Assembly: GCF_030268005.1 (NCBI RefSeq)
Contig: NZ_BRZC01000003.1
Span: 1-64,000, forward strand
Direction of reading: 5' to 3'
Origin: Microbacterium arabinogalactanolyticum
GTDB lineage: Bacteria > Actinomycetota > Actinomycetes > Actinomycetales > Microbacteriaceae
DNA length: 64,000 nt
A program made the position numbers and the translations under genes. Every line of letters starts with the position of its first letter. Position 1 is the first letter of the stretch. Below the pieces are notes generated by a model. That model did not search any database. It was not told the DNA's origin and saw nothing but the letters and a program-made list of their open reading frames with translations. Positions 36,701-45,904 of this stretch are shown piece after piece.

Positions 36701-38643
36701 ACGAGCGGGGTCTGCGCGTTGACGAACTGCCCGTCGGCGACGTTGAGTCGAACGGGGTCGACCGGCGAGTCGTCCAGTGCGATGCGCACCGGCCCGAGAG
36801 TGGTGACCTGGCTGCCGTCGCCCGCGGTGACCGTGTACTCGATCCAGCGCTTTCCGTAGACGTCGACCGCGGGGATCGCGTACTGGTACCGGTCGCCGGA
36901 GCCGAAGGTCAGGTCGCGCACATCGGTCGCGCCCAGGCTGTCCTTCAGTGTGAGCGTCACGCGACGCACGAGCACATCATCGGTGATGTCGAAGCCGAGC
37001 TCGACGTTCCCGGAGTCGGGCAGCTCGGATCCGCCGGTCAGGTCGACGATCTTCGGTGCGGAGCCGGGCGCCGGGTAGGCGACGGACGTCGGGGCGACCT
37101 GCGCCTCGGTGACCGCGCCGGGTGTGGGCGCGGCGAGGCCGAGCATCGTCTGCGTGACGCCGGACGGATCGGCGGGCTTCCATGCGGCGGCGGGGTCACC
37201 GGGATTCCAGGCGTACTGGATGGCCGTGCTGGAGGTGGTCTGCGCGTCGTCGAAGTAGAAGGCGCGGGAGATCACGTGCCCCGACTTCGTCATCAGCTGC
37301 AGACCGCGGGACCCGCCGTTGGCCATGCCGCCGGACTGGATCGTCAGGATGCTCTCGCCGAGAGTCAGGTCGCTGCCGAACGCCGTGTTGAAGTCGGCGA
37401 CGGTGAGACCTGCCGACATGACGGCAGGATTCTGGATCCACAGCACCATCGTCGCGCCGGGTTCGATCGTCGGCTCACCGGGGCCGGCGGGCCACAGGGT
37501 GGACGCGAGCGCCTTGGGATCGGTGAGGTCGTTGTCGGTGCTGAGATAGCTCAGCACGTAGTCGCCGAAGTCGATCGGCGCATCGGAGGCGTTGTAGAGT
37601 TCGATGTACTCGTAGGCGTCGGAGCCGGCCACGTTCGCGGTGTCGGGCGCCACCTCGGTGATCTGCAGCAGCGGCCCTTCGGATGAGGGGTCGGTCGGCT
37701 TGATCAGCCGGCTGGTGATCTGCTCGGTCGTGATGGCGCCGGGGGTGGGCGCCGCTGTCGCACCGGTCACGTCGTGGGCGAGGATGCGGGCGTCGACGCT
37801 GTCGGTCTGGTCCGGCACTCCGAACTGGGCGTTCCACGGCGTGGAGCCGTCGCCGTCGTCCGCCGGCACCCAGGCCCGCATGAGCGTCGTGCCACCGGCA
37901 TCCGTGATGCTGAAGCCGCGGTTCCCGCTGTTGGCGAATCCGCCCTGCGGGCCGAAGCGGATGATCGGCACGTCGGCGTCCTGCATGCCGTAGAAGGCGC
38001 GGAACTGGTCCTTGGTCAGGCTGCGGCGCGCGTCGCCCTCGGCGTAGTTCATCCAGAGCACGGCCACGCCGCCGGCGGGGATGACCGCGGGTGCGTCGTC
38101 CTCGCCGTCGAGGTGGATGAGGGGCTGCACGGCGCCCGTGTTCCACTGCGACGTGTGGTACCGGAACTGGACGCCCGCGGCATCGAGGTCGATGGGCTGG
38201 TCGGTGGTGTTGGCGACTTCGAGGAACTCGTAGGTGTCGGCGCCGTCGTTGTCACCATTGATCTCGGTGATGGCCAGCGGCCAGTGCTCACCCGCGTTGC
38301 CCGAGGTGCCGGAGATGCGGGCGATCGCGGCATCGGGTTCCGGCGTCTGCTCTGGCGCCGGCGTCTCGGCCGGCGACGTCGCGCCGGGGGTCGGAGTGCC
38401 GGTCGGTGCAGGCTCCGGGTCCTGGGTCGGCTGCGGCGTCGGGGCATCCGGGGTCTCCGTCGGTGTCGGAGTCTCCGCGGGCGTCGGGGACTCCGTCGCG
38501 CCGGGCGTCGGAACCGGGGTCGAGACGGCATCCTCGGCGAACGCGGGCGCGGCGGCGAGCGGCAGCGCGGACGTGCACAGCACTGCGGTGATCACCGCGG
38601 CGACCGTGCCCGCGCCGATCCTTCTCAGGGGCGTATGGGGCAT
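33772..38643 (-). CDS. LAxTG-anchored multidomain protein with lamin-tail and metallophosphatase domains
   Basis: The protein has 1623 residues. A signal peptide (about 1-36) and a Thr/Pro/Glu-rich stalk (about 40-90) lead to two lamin-tail-like domains (about 105-280 and 325-490; e.g. ITEINGDNDGADTYEFLEV and YEYIELYNASDAPIDFGDYV). Ig-like segments follow (about 500-960). The calcineurin-type phosphoesterase has HTGDIVD (near 1200), GNHD (near 1236) and GHYHD (near 1360). The C-terminus has LATTG (1588-1592), a hydrophobic span and RRGRRD, a class E sortase signal. A cell-wall-displayed phosphoesterase or nuclease is inferred. No sortase gene is in the window. Confidence 0.9.
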   Translation of the reverse strand: MPHTPLRRIGAGTVAAVITAVLCTSALPLAAAPAFAEDAVSTPVPTPGATESPTPAETPTPTETPDAPTPQPTQDPEPAPTGTPTPGATSPAETPAPEQTPEPDAAIARISGTSGNAGEHWPLAITEINGDNDGADTYEFLEVANTTDQPIDLDAAGVQFRYHTSQWNTGAVQPLIHLDGEDDAPAVIPAGGVAVLWMNYAEGDARRSLTKDQFRAFYGMQDADVPIIRFGPQGGFANSGNRGFSITDAGGTTLMRAWVPADDGDGSTPWNAQFGVPDQTDSVDARILAHDVTGATAAPTPGAITTEQITSRLIKPTDPSSEGPLLQITEVAPDTANVAGSDAYEYIELYNASDAPIDFGDYVLSYLSTDNDLTDPKALASTLWPAGPGEPTIEPGATMVLWIQNPAVMSAGLTVADFNTAFGSDLTLGESILTIQSGGMANGGSRGLQLMTKSGHVISRAFYFDDAQTTSSTAIQYAWNPGDPAAAWKPADPSGVTQTMLGLAAPTPGAVTEAQVAPTSVAYPAPGSAPKIVDLTGGSELPDSGNVELGFDITDDVLVRRVTLTLKDSLGATDVRDLTFGSGDRYQYAIPAVDVYGKRWIEYTVTAGDGSQVTTLGPVRIALDDSPVDPVRLNVADGQFVNAQTPLVGTTDGDPGALQVGIDGEPAGETVPSLERAPKFAIDATSTDSFFRNGIKLGDNVLKIFDEGYYDRIVTVDADVPVEEVVRGEKLTLGVYAGTKAWPEPNLDENNDDFTMMNPRLALPDGRVLRPTTCAGAGEGKELVERACPADAAERIALSDANLVYILFTFTLPDDAFDSVSTTWDTTAVADGEHVITASEGDRTATRTVIVDNTAPRIESTVTDGSQYRGDFTIDASVTDEGSGFKSVSATLDEQDITLPLQTSSLTLTPGDHTAVITASDSVGNISTSTVTFSTADEKPHTTLISPDDGAKIDADQVDLVASPGSNVDDRLELCFAEGYRFVPTDAQVHVASGTTTDSRSTERGDARALSADELARITRMDGIEVAETSGTALPYQLFTVDVPANAKDGSDVRVAWEGSANADAKVLLYVQTAKGDWNEVDRYVTTGGAPTSFTLDAQVPVTGNARDGKVTFLVQHSEGWAATGRSGRDSQTTPYNPGATPRDQYDFTLAWESDTQYYNSNEGKRAGTGGTDAWYRHQLNINRFLIDRRDELNLQYVAHTGDIVDNQDQDYQWRNADDAYRMLDEAGVPYGVLAGNHDVGHFEGNYGPYSSYFGEKRFAQNPWYGGSYKDNRGHFDLVSADGVDLLVLYIGWPDPNDTVSNSEDIAWMNSVIRQFPERKVMINLHEFMLTTGGLGPFPQRIYDEVVAPNSNVIAVGSGHYHDAYTRLDEFDDDGDGVADRTVTSMLFDYQALPEGGQGYLRLLHFDNTNGRIIVRTYSPSLDDFDSDEASLNSPAGMQEFEIPYAAGGIRPAQKTLSTDSFRADVLTANRIGCVQDVVSGEKTSVTWKDLTSGAAPGQASARARLAAATPAKRGWYVRTTGPYGGVEYTEVRTFTATGASTDPTDPGEGGNTPGGGNGGTGPGQGGNGGGGDGHGNGRPGATRPGDLATTGGSALWPIGLAAGALLAVTVGGILVRRGRRDA

Positions 38644-38670
38644 GACGGGAGAACCTGTTCCGTTGGGGGA

Positions 38671-38698
38671 GGACGGCAGAGGAGCCGTCCCCTTTATA
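38671..38698 (-). promoter_or_regulatory. Possible -10 box and leader hairpin of the LAxTG protein gene
   Basis: On the minus strand TATAAA (38693-38698) is followed by a leader stem GGACGGC/GCCGTCC (38671-38677, 38684-38690). No convincing -35 box is visible. The rest of the 187-base gap to 38830 shows nothing else. Confidence 0.35.
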
Positions 38699-38830
38699 GG
38701 GATCCCAGGTGGCTCACAGGTTGCGGGTTGAGAACGAACGCGCGTCTCAGGTGAACGTCTGCGGAAGACGGGGAGACGTGCGGCGTGTCACCGCGTCGCG
38801 CGCTCGAGGAGGGCGAGTCGGGTCAGCGGC

Positions 38831-39127
38831 TCACCAGATGCTGCCGGCCTCGCCTCGGGCCTGGGCGAGCGCCTGCTGCCTGGCCCTGATCGTGCGCATC
38901 AGCAGACCGGTCAGCACCACGCCGCTCAGGACGGCGATGCCCAGCAGGATGAGGATGCCGGTCTCGAGCTCGACGAGCTTCAACACGAAGATCGCGAGCA
39001 CGGCGAGCGCGAGCACCGACGCCTCAGCGAGCGCGAAGCGCGTGAACAGCTGCGTCTGGCGCTTCTGGAACTCGGCGTTGACGCGGGCCTCCCGGCCTGA
39101 GATCGAGGTGTCGTGGTCAGCATCCAT
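38831..39127 (-). CDS. Small two-span membrane protein
   Basis: The protein has 98 residues from the ATG at 39127 (MDADHDTSISGREARVNAEF); a longer frame to 39226 runs through a palindromic repeat and is unlikely. A polar N-terminal half precedes two spans (about 35-55 and 60-82). The tail is basic and Gln-rich. No family was recognised. It stands alone between two minus-strand genes. Confidence 0.65.
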   Translation of the reverse strand: MDADHDTSISGREARVNAEFQKRQTQLFTRFALAEASVLALAVLAIFVLKLVELETGILILLGIAVLSGVVLTGLLMRTIRARQQALAQARGEAGSIW

Positions 39128-39183
39128 GCCGAGAAGCGTCGCATGAAGGCGACCGAGTGGCCGGGAACAGCGTCGCGGCGGCT

Positions 39184-39245
39184 CGCTTCTGAAGGACGTT
39201 CGACGTTCTGAAGGATGCTGAGGCATTCAGCATCCTTCAGAAGCG
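39184..39245. repeat. TTCTGAAGGA-type palindromic repeat, copy 2
   Basis: An outer stem (CGCTTCTGAAGGA 39184-39196 with 39233-39245) and an inner stem (CTGAAGGATGCTGA 39208-39221 with 39227-39240) are both perfect and share the same right arm, so only one can form at a time. It lies in the 164-base gap between a small membrane protein gene and the luciferase-like gene. Confidence 0.85.
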
Positions 39246-39291
39246 GAATCCGCCTTCATAAGGCGGGGCGCCGGGCACGCAGCGGCGCTGC

Positions 39292-40350
39292 TCAGGCGAT
39301 CGGATCGCCCTGCACGGGTCCTTCGGTGTTGGGCTTCCAGCCCAAGGCGGGCGCGACGTGCTCGGCGAAGGCCTGCAGCACGTGCAGGTTGTACTCCGGG
39401 CCCAGCTGGTTCGGGATGGTGAGCATGAGCGTGTCGGCGGCCATCACAGCCTCGTCAGCCCGGAGCTGCTCGATCAGCACGTCCGGCTCGGCCGCGTAGG
39501 TCTTGCCGAACGTGGAGCGCATGCCGTCGATGATGCCGATCTGGTCGTTCGACTCCTCCGACCGCAGGCCGAAGTAGGCGCGGTCCTTGTCGCTGACCAG
39601 CGGGAAGACGCTGCGGCTGACCGAGACGCGCGGGCTGCCGGTGTGCCCGGCCTCCTTGTACGCGGCGCGGAAGAGGTCGATCTGCTCGCGCTGCAGCTCG
39701 TGGAACGGCTGGCCGGTCGCCTCGGTCAGGAGCGTGGAGCTCATCATGTTCAGGCCCATGCGACCGGTGGTCTCAGCCGTCGCGCGGGATCCGGCGCCCC
39801 ACCAGATGTGGTCGCGCAGCGTCGGCGAGTGCGGTTCGATCGCCAGGTAGTGGCCGGCACCGACCATGCGCGGATCGCCGGGGGCGATCAGTTCGCCGTC
39901 GATCGCGCGCAGGAACAGCTCGAACTTCTCGCGGGCCATCACGCTGCCGCGCTCCGGGTCCTCCGGGTCGTGGAATCCGAACACCTCGTAGCCGCGCATG
40001 GCGGTCTCGGGTGACCCGCGGCTCACGCCGAGCGCGATGCGGCCGTCGGCGATGTAGTCGAGCGCCGCCGCCTCCTCGGCGAACTGGAACGGGTTCTCGT
40101 AGCGCATGTCGATCACGCCGGTGCCGACCTCGATGCGCTCGGTGCGCGCGGCCATGGCGGTCAGCAGGGGGATCGGGGATGCCGCCTGCCGGGCCCAGTG
40201 GTGCACGCGCACGTATGCGCCGTTCACACCGAGCTCGTCCGCGCCCTCGGCGATCTCGATGGTCTGCTTGAGCATGTCGCCGGCAGTGCGCGTGACGGAG
40301 CCGGGCACGTCTGCGTAGTGCCCGAAGGAGAGGAACCCGAAAGCCTTCAT
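39292..40350 (-). CDS. LLM-class flavin-dependent oxidoreductase
   Basis: The protein has 352 residues. It begins MKAFGFLSFGHYADVPGS and shows luciferase-like TIM-barrel features: VNGAYVRVHHWARQAASPIPLL, IEVGTGVIDMRYENPFQFAEEAAALDYIADGRIALGVSRG and WWGAGSRATAETTGRMGLNMM. These bind reduced FMN or F420. The substrate is unknown. The start has no strong ribosome binding site. Neighbours give no pathway clue. Confidence 0.92.
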   Translation of the reverse strand: MKAFGFLSFGHYADVPGSVTRTAGDMLKQTIEIAEGADELGVNGAYVRVHHWARQAASPIPLLTAMAARTERIEVGTGVIDMRYENPFQFAEEAAALDYIADGRIALGVSRGSPETAMRGYEVFGFHDPEDPERGSVMAREKFELFLRAIDGELIAPGDPRMVGAGHYLAIEPHSPTLRDHIWWGAGSRATAETTGRMGLNMMSSTLLTEATGQPFHELQREQIDLFRAAYKEAGHTGSPRVSVSRSVFPLVSDKDRAYFGLRSEESNDQIGIIDGMRSTFGKTYAAEPDVLIEQLRADEAVMAADTLMLTIPNQLGPEYNLHVLQAFAEHVAPALGWKPNTEGPVQGDPIA

Positions 40351-40378
40351 GCTGCATGCAACCGCATATATCCTGCGG

Positions 40379-41908
40379 CTATTCCGCGGGCAGGAGCAGG
40401 CCGTCCTCGACGAGGCGGCGGATGCGGGGTTCGAGATCGGCCCAGAGATCGGTCAGCGGCACTTCGAAGATGTCCGCCAGCGCCTGCACGATCTGCATCA
40501 CGGTGAGCTCGCCGTCGCAGGCGCCGACGAAACCGGCGAGCGCGGAGTCGACGCTGATCGTGCGGGCAAAACCGCCGCCCTGCCGCAGCTCGATCACACT
40601 CGGATCGTCGTTGCCCGGCATGTGATGGCGGGCCTCGGTGACATCGGATGCGACGACCAGGCGATCCGGGATCCCGTCGGCGAGCACGTCATGCGCGGCG
40701 AGACCCGCGCCCAGAGCCCGGCCCAGGTTCGAGACCGGCTGCGTGATGGTCTCGAAACGGCGGAGCGGAGCGGATCCCTCGACAGACGCAGGCGCCGAAG
40801 GTCGCCGCACCAGGATGTAGCCGAATCCGATGGCGGTCACACCGCGGGCCGCGAAGTCGTCGAGCCAGGCGGTGAGGAGCGGAGTGAAGCCGGAATCGCG
40901 CGGCAGCGTCCCGCCGTCGCGGATCCACAGCTCGGCGTACGAGAGCGGGCTGAGCTGCTCGCGCTGGATCACCCAGGCGTCCAGCTCCTCGCCGATCCAG
41001 GAGCGCACCCGCTCGAGGCCGTCCTCGCCGTCGCGCGACTCCCAGTTGCCGAGCAGTTGCGCCACGCCACCCGGCGTGAGGTGAGCGGGCGCGGTCTGCA
41101 GGAACTGCTGGACGAGCGCATCGCCGACCAGCCCGCCGTCACGGTACTCGTACTCCGGAACCCCGGACACGCGCGGCGTGATGACGAACGGCGGGTTGGA
41201 GACGATCAGATCGAACGCCTCCCCCGCCACCGGCTCGAACATGCTGCCCAGGCGCAGCTCCACGTTGCGCACGCCGTTCAGCTGCGCGTTCAGCTCGGCA
41301 TACGCCAGAGCCCGCGCCGAGATGTCGGTCGCCACGACGTGCTGCGCACGCCGTGACACCAGCAGAGCCTGGATGCCGCATCCGGTGCCGAGGTCCAGGG
41401 CGCGCTCCACCGGCGTGGGGATGACGAGCTCCGCCAGCGTGCGGGAAGCCCCGCCCACGCCGAGCACGTGGTCGGCGGGAAGCGAGGTGCCCAGGGCGAT
41501 CTCGTCGAGGTCACTCGCGATCCACCACTCGCCGACACCGTCGGCATCCACGAACGACTGCGGACGGATGACGGCGAGCGGTCGCACATCGGCACCATCG
41601 GCCACTGCCAGTCCCAGGGCTTCGAGCCCGTCGACGCCCACGCGCGGCACCGCCCATTCGACGGCGGCGTGCGGCTGCGGCATCCCGAGCACCCACAGCC
41701 TGCCCAGCGTCGCCAGCGGATCGTCGCGATCGGCAATGGCGCGCAGGATCGGCTCGCGCAGTCCGCGGGCCAGCGCGTCATCGGCCTCCTCGCCCCACAG
41801 CCGTCGCAGGGGTTCGGAGCGGAAGTCGGCGGCGTCCAGATCGGCGGCGAGCGCCTGCGCGAGAACGAGGTCGGGGCGGGGGTGGGCACGATCCGGCACG
41901 GCCGTCAC
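40379..41908 (-). CDS. SAM-dependent methyltransferase, HemK/RsmC-like core
   Basis: The protein has 509 residues. An N-terminal helical domain (about 1-160) precedes the Rossmann core with ALDLGTGCGIQALLVSRRAQHVVATDIS (SAM site) and the catalytic motif VSNPPFV (near residue 245), typical of N6-adenine and N5-glutamine methyltransferases. About 150 C-terminal residues form a further helical domain. The size fits an actinobacterial family with an unassigned target, nucleic acid or protein. Confidence 0.88.
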   Translation of the reverse strand: MTAVPDRAHPRPDLVLAQALAADLDAADFRSEPLRRLWGEEADDALARGLREPILRAIADRDDPLATLGRLWVLGMPQPHAAVEWAVPRVGVDGLEALGLAVADGADVRPLAVIRPQSFVDADGVGEWWIASDLDEIALGTSLPADHVLGVGGASRTLAELVIPTPVERALDLGTGCGIQALLVSRRAQHVVATDISARALAYAELNAQLNGVRNVELRLGSMFEPVAGEAFDLIVSNPPFVITPRVSGVPEYEYRDGGLVGDALVQQFLQTAPAHLTPGGVAQLLGNWESRDGEDGLERVRSWIGEELDAWVIQREQLSPLSYAELWIRDGGTLPRDSGFTPLLTAWLDDFAARGVTAIGFGYILVRRPSAPASVEGSAPLRRFETITQPVSNLGRALGAGLAAHDVLADGIPDRLVVASDVTEARHHMPGNDDPSVIELRQGGGFARTISVDSALAGFVGACDGELTVMQIVQALADIFEVPLTDLWADLEPRIRRLVEDGLLLPAE

Positions 41909-41996
41909 TCTACGCGCCTTCAGGGTTCACCGCGGCGCGCTGGCTAGAATCGGGGCGTCGCCTGCGCCGGTCTCCCGGCCCCGTCGACCCGACACC

Positions 41997-44144
41997 ATGA
42001 CCGCGAACTCCCCCCGCAACGGCTCCCACCCGCGCGCGCGTAGGCTGCTGAGCCGACTCGCCGCGGTGCTCGTCGTCGCCGGGATCGCACTGGGCGGCAG
42101 CGCGCCGGCATCCGCTGCGACCGATGAACCCAAGGCATCCGCCGACGAGGTGGTCGCGCTGGGCATCTCCACCGGTTCCGGCGCCCGGGTGGAGCCGAAC
42201 GGGCCCCTGGTGAGCACGATCACGATCGCGAACAGCACCGACGACGCCCTGAGCGCCGGCTCGGTCGACCTCGAGGTCAACCCGACTCCGCTCGGAGACG
42301 CCGCCGCCCTGGACTCGTGGCTCGACGACGGCAGCGCCGCAGGCGACTTCCGCACTGTGGCCACCGAACCGTCACCGCCCGTCGCGGCGGGCGACAGCAT
42401 CGACGTCGGCAGCGTCGCGGATGCCGCGGAGCTGGGCGCCCTGGCGCCCGGTGTCTACGCGGTGCGGGCGCGGCTCACCGGAGCGACCACGAACGATCCC
42501 GAGGCCACGGCGTGGACCCTGACCGCCACCTCCGTGCTCGTCATCGCCCCGGCGAACACGCAGAGCGTCGGGATCGTCGTGCCGATCACCGCCACTCCCG
42601 ACGACGGCGTCCTGCTGAGCGCCGACGAGCTGGCCGAGCTGACCGCGCCGAACGGGATGCTGTCCGGCCAGATCGACGCGGTCACCGACACCCCGGCGAT
42701 CCTCGCCGTCGACCCCGCGATTCCGGCCGCCATCCGGATGCTGGGGACCAGCGCCCCGGCCTCCGCGATCGCCTGGCTGCAGCGGCTGGAGCGGCTTCCC
42801 AACGACAAGTTCGCGCTGCAGCTGGGCGACGCCGACCCCGCCACCCAGGCACATGCCGGTCAGAAGTCCCTCCTCACGGCGCCGGATCTCACGCCCCTCC
42901 TGCAGACCGCGGACTTCCCGACCAGCACCTCCGCCCCGACCGCGCCGAGCACGGCGACCCCGACCCCGGCACTGCCCGACAACGCCGCGCTGATGGCCGT
43001 CGCGGGATCGCAGCCCGGCATCCTGTGGCCCCGAGGCGACCTCACCTCGTCCGACCTCGCGACCTTCGACGGGTACCTGGGCGCTCCGGGGACCACGATC
43101 GTCCCCTCCACCTCGTTCGAGGGAAACCCGGGCGCGCACGCGGTGGTGGACGGCCACAGCGTGCTGGTGACGGACGCCGCGGCCTCCGCTCGCCTCTCCA
43201 CCGCCGCGACGAGCACCGACCCCATCGCGACGGACCGCGAGATCGCCGCCGCCGCCGGGCACCTCTTCTTCACGTCCCGCACCTCGCAGACCGTGCTCGT
43301 GGGCCTCGACCGCTCGCAGAAGCGCTCCCCCGTCGCACTGCGCGACGTGCTGAGCGCCTTCGCGTCTCCCGCCGTCGGCCTCGCCACGCTGCGCAACTCA
43401 CCCCCGGCATCCGCCACTCTCCGGACGACGGCGGGAACCGTGCGCGCCGGCGCGCTTACCGCGATGCTGGCCGACGAGCAGCGGCTGCAGGCGTTCTCGT
43501 CGATCCTCGACATTCCGGCGCTGATGCTGGCCCCTGAGCGGATCCGGATGCTGAGGACGATCGCGGTCGGCCTCTCCGACGCCGCCTTCACGACGGCGAC
43601 GACGGATCGCGCGAAGCACGTGCAGGATCTCCTGGGCACGGTGAGCATCCAGCGCCCGAAGCCCGTGCAGCTGATCGCCGCATCCGCACCGCTGCCCGTG
43701 TGGGTGCGCAACGATCTGCCCTGGAACGTGAACGTGTCGCTGCACAGCACGCCGTCCGATCCACGCCTGGACATCCAGGAGACCACCGAGATCGTTGCCG
43801 GCCGTGCCAGCAGCACGCGCGTGGACGTTCCCATCTCGGCCCGCGTCGCCAGCGGCGAGGTGAAAGTCGACTTCCGGCTCACCAGCCCCACCGGCGTCGC
43901 GATCGGCTCGGCGGAGACCGCCGATGTCACTCTGCGCGCCGACTGGGAGGCGATCGGACTCGGCATCCTCGGCGGCATCATCGGACTGCTGTTCGTGTTC
44001 GGCCTGATCCGCACCGTGCGTCGGCGCCGGGCCCGCGCGAGCATCGACGGGACAGGTTCGGAAGAGCATCCGGCGGACGAGCATCCGGCGGACGACACCC
44101 GTCCGGACGAGGCACCGACCTCGCCGACGAAGGAGAACGAATGA
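41997..44144 (+). CDS. DUF6049-type secreted, membrane-anchored protein
   Basis: The protein has 715 residues from the ATG at 41997. It has a signal peptide (about 12-40, ending SAPASAA), a large extracytoplasmic region with VALGISTGSGARVEPNGPL, VGIVVPITATPDDGVLLSADEL and ILAVDPAIPAAIRML, and a C-terminal span (about 648-668) followed by RRRRAR and an acidic Pro tail. In actinobacteria this gene precedes murJ and is thought to act in envelope assembly. Here it overlaps murJ by ATGA, implying coupled synthesis. Confidence 0.88.
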   Translation: MTANSPRNGSHPRARRLLSRLAAVLVVAGIALGGSAPASAATDEPKASADEVVALGISTGSGARVEPNGPLVSTITIANSTDDALSAGSVDLEVNPTPLGDAAALDSWLDDGSAAGDFRTVATEPSPPVAAGDSIDVGSVADAAELGALAPGVYAVRARLTGATTNDPEATAWTLTATSVLVIAPANTQSVGIVVPITATPDDGVLLSADELAELTAPNGMLSGQIDAVTDTPAILAVDPAIPAAIRMLGTSAPASAIAWLQRLERLPNDKFALQLGDADPATQAHAGQKSLLTAPDLTPLLQTADFPTSTSAPTAPSTATPTPALPDNAALMAVAGSQPGILWPRGDLTSSDLATFDGYLGAPGTTIVPSTSFEGNPGAHAVVDGHSVLVTDAAASARLSTAATSTDPIATDREIAAAAGHLFFTSRTSQTVLVGLDRSQKRSPVALRDVLSAFASPAVGLATLRNSPPASATLRTTAGTVRAGALTAMLADEQRLQAFSSILDIPALMLAPERIRMLRTIAVGLSDAAFTTATTDRAKHVQDLLGTVSIQRPKPVQLIAASAPLPVWVRNDLPWNVNVSLHSTPSDPRLDIQETTEIVAGRASSTRVDVPISARVASGEVKVDFRLTSPTGVAIGSAETADVTLRADWEAIGLGILGGIIGLLFVFGLIRTVRRRRARASIDGTGSEEHPADEHPADDTRPDEAPTSPTKENE

Positions 44145-45763
44145 GCAGTCTCGGCCGCGCCAGCGCGATCCTCGGGGCCGGGACGCTGATCTCGCGCGTC
44201 ACCGGTCTGGTGCGCACGATCGTGCTGCTCGCGGCGATCGGCTCCGTCGGGCGGGCCAGTGACGCCTTCAGCACCGCGAACCAGCTGCCGAACAACGTCT
44301 TCACGATCATCCAGACGGGCATCCTGACCGCCGTCATCATCCCGCAGATCGTGAAGTCCGCCAGCCACAAGGACGGCGGACAGGCGTTCATCTCCAAGCT
44401 GTTCACGCTCGGAACCGTCGTCTTCCTCGCCGCGACCGGTGTGGCCATGGTGCTCGCGCCGTGGCTGGTGTTCATGTACTCGAGCCAGTTCACTCCGGAT
44501 CAGCTGGCCCTGGGCACGGCGTTCGCTTACTGGTGCCTGCCGCAGATCTTCTTCTACGGTCTCTACGCGCTCATCGGCGAGACGCTCAACGCCAAACGCG
44601 TGTTCGGCCCCTACACCTGGGCTCCGATCGCGAACAACGTGATCTCGATCATCGGCTTCATCGTCTTCATGATGCTGTTCGGCGACAACCGCAACCACGT
44701 CGAGATGTGGGATCCGACGATGATCGCCGTCATGGGCGGCACCGCCACCCTGGGCATCGCCGTGCAGGCGGCCCTGCTGCTGCTCGCCTGGCGCCGCACG
44801 GGGCTGCATCTGCGACCCGACTTCCGCTGGAAGGGCGTCGGGCTCGGCGAGGTCGGCAAGCTCGCCAGCTGGACGTTCATGATGGTCATCGCCGGTCAGC
44901 TGGCGGGCCTCGCCCAGTCGAACATCGTCTCCAAGGCATCCGGCGACCACCCGGCAGGGACGATCATGATGGCCGCCTGGCTGGTGTTCATGCTCCCCTA
45001 CTCGATCTTCGCGGTCTCGATCGGAACGCCCTACTTCACGCAGATCGCCGAGCACACGGCCGAGGACCGGCATGACCAGGTGCGCGGCGACGTCGCCCGC
45101 AGCATCCGCGCGATCAGCCTGTTCATCGTCATCTCCGCGGTGGCGCTGGCCGTGGCATCCGTTCCCGCGACACGCATCTTCACCGAGAACGGCGCCTTCG
45201 CCGAGCAGGCTGCGCCCGTGCTGATCTGCTACCTCGTCGGCCTGCTGCCGCTCTCCCTGCTGTTCATCGTGCAGCGCACCTTCTACGCCTACGGCGACAC
45301 CCGCACGCCGTTCTGGTTCACGATCGTCCAGTGCTCGCTGATCGTCGTCTCGGCGCTGGTGGCTCCGCTGCTCGTCCCGCTCAGCCAGCTCGCCGCCGCC
45401 GTCGCGCTCGGCCAGTCCCTGGCCGGGCTCGTGCAGACGATCATCGCCGTGGTGCTGCTGCGTCGCCGCCTGGGCGGCCTGGAGCTCCCCCGCGTCGCCC
45501 TGTCGCTGGGCCGCTTCGTGATCGCCGCCATCCCCGCCGGCTTCGCCGGATGGGGCGTCTACCTGCTGATCGGCGGCGCAGACGGCTGGGCCGTCGCCTC
45601 GACGGGCATGACCGGACGTCTGCTCGGCGCCGTCGGCACCGGAGTCGTCGGCGGTGTGGCGTTCGTGGTCTACCTCGTCGTGCTCTTCGTGCTGCGCGCC
45701 CCGGAGCTCAGCGTGGTGTCCGGACTGGTCAAGCGGTTCCTGCCGGCGCGCGCGTCGCGCTGA
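44141..45763 (+). CDS. murJ: Lipid II flippase MurJ
   Basis: The protein has 540 residues with about 14 spans. It begins with the MATE/MOP signature SAILGAGTLISRVTGLVRTIVL and has NQLPNNVFTIIQTGILTAVIIPQI and FIVQRTFYAYGDTRTPFW. It flips lipid II across the membrane for peptidoglycan synthesis. The start follows AAGGAGAACGA. There is no long cytoplasmic kinase-like tail, unlike the mycobacterial form. Confidence 0.95.
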   Translation: MSSLGRASAILGAGTLISRVTGLVRTIVLLAAIGSVGRASDAFSTANQLPNNVFTIIQTGILTAVIIPQIVKSASHKDGGQAFISKLFTLGTVVFLAATGVAMVLAPWLVFMYSSQFTPDQLALGTAFAYWCLPQIFFYGLYALIGETLNAKRVFGPYTWAPIANNVISIIGFIVFMMLFGDNRNHVEMWDPTMIAVMGGTATLGIAVQAALLLLAWRRTGLHLRPDFRWKGVGLGEVGKLASWTFMMVIAGQLAGLAQSNIVSKASGDHPAGTIMMAAWLVFMLPYSIFAVSIGTPYFTQIAEHTAEDRHDQVRGDVARSIRAISLFIVISAVALAVASVPATRIFTENGAFAEQAAPVLICYLVGLLPLSLLFIVQRTFYAYGDTRTPFWFTIVQCSLIVVSALVAPLLVPLSQLAAAVALGQSLAGLVQTIIAVVLLRRRLGGLELPRVALSLGRFVIAAIPAGFAGWGVYLLIGGADGWAVASTGMTGRLLGAVGTGVVGGVAFVVYLVVLFVLRAPELSVVSGLVKRFLPARASR

Positions 45764-45904
45764 TCGCCGCCCTGTTCTCCGCAGCGCCTCCCGCCGCTCC
45801 TGCCGCGCTCAGCGACAGGGAATGTCGCGCGGTTACCATGGGTTGAAGAGATCGTGGCGGTTTTTCCCGCGTGTCATCGCGCGCCCGCCGACAGAGGAGA
45901 GCAC

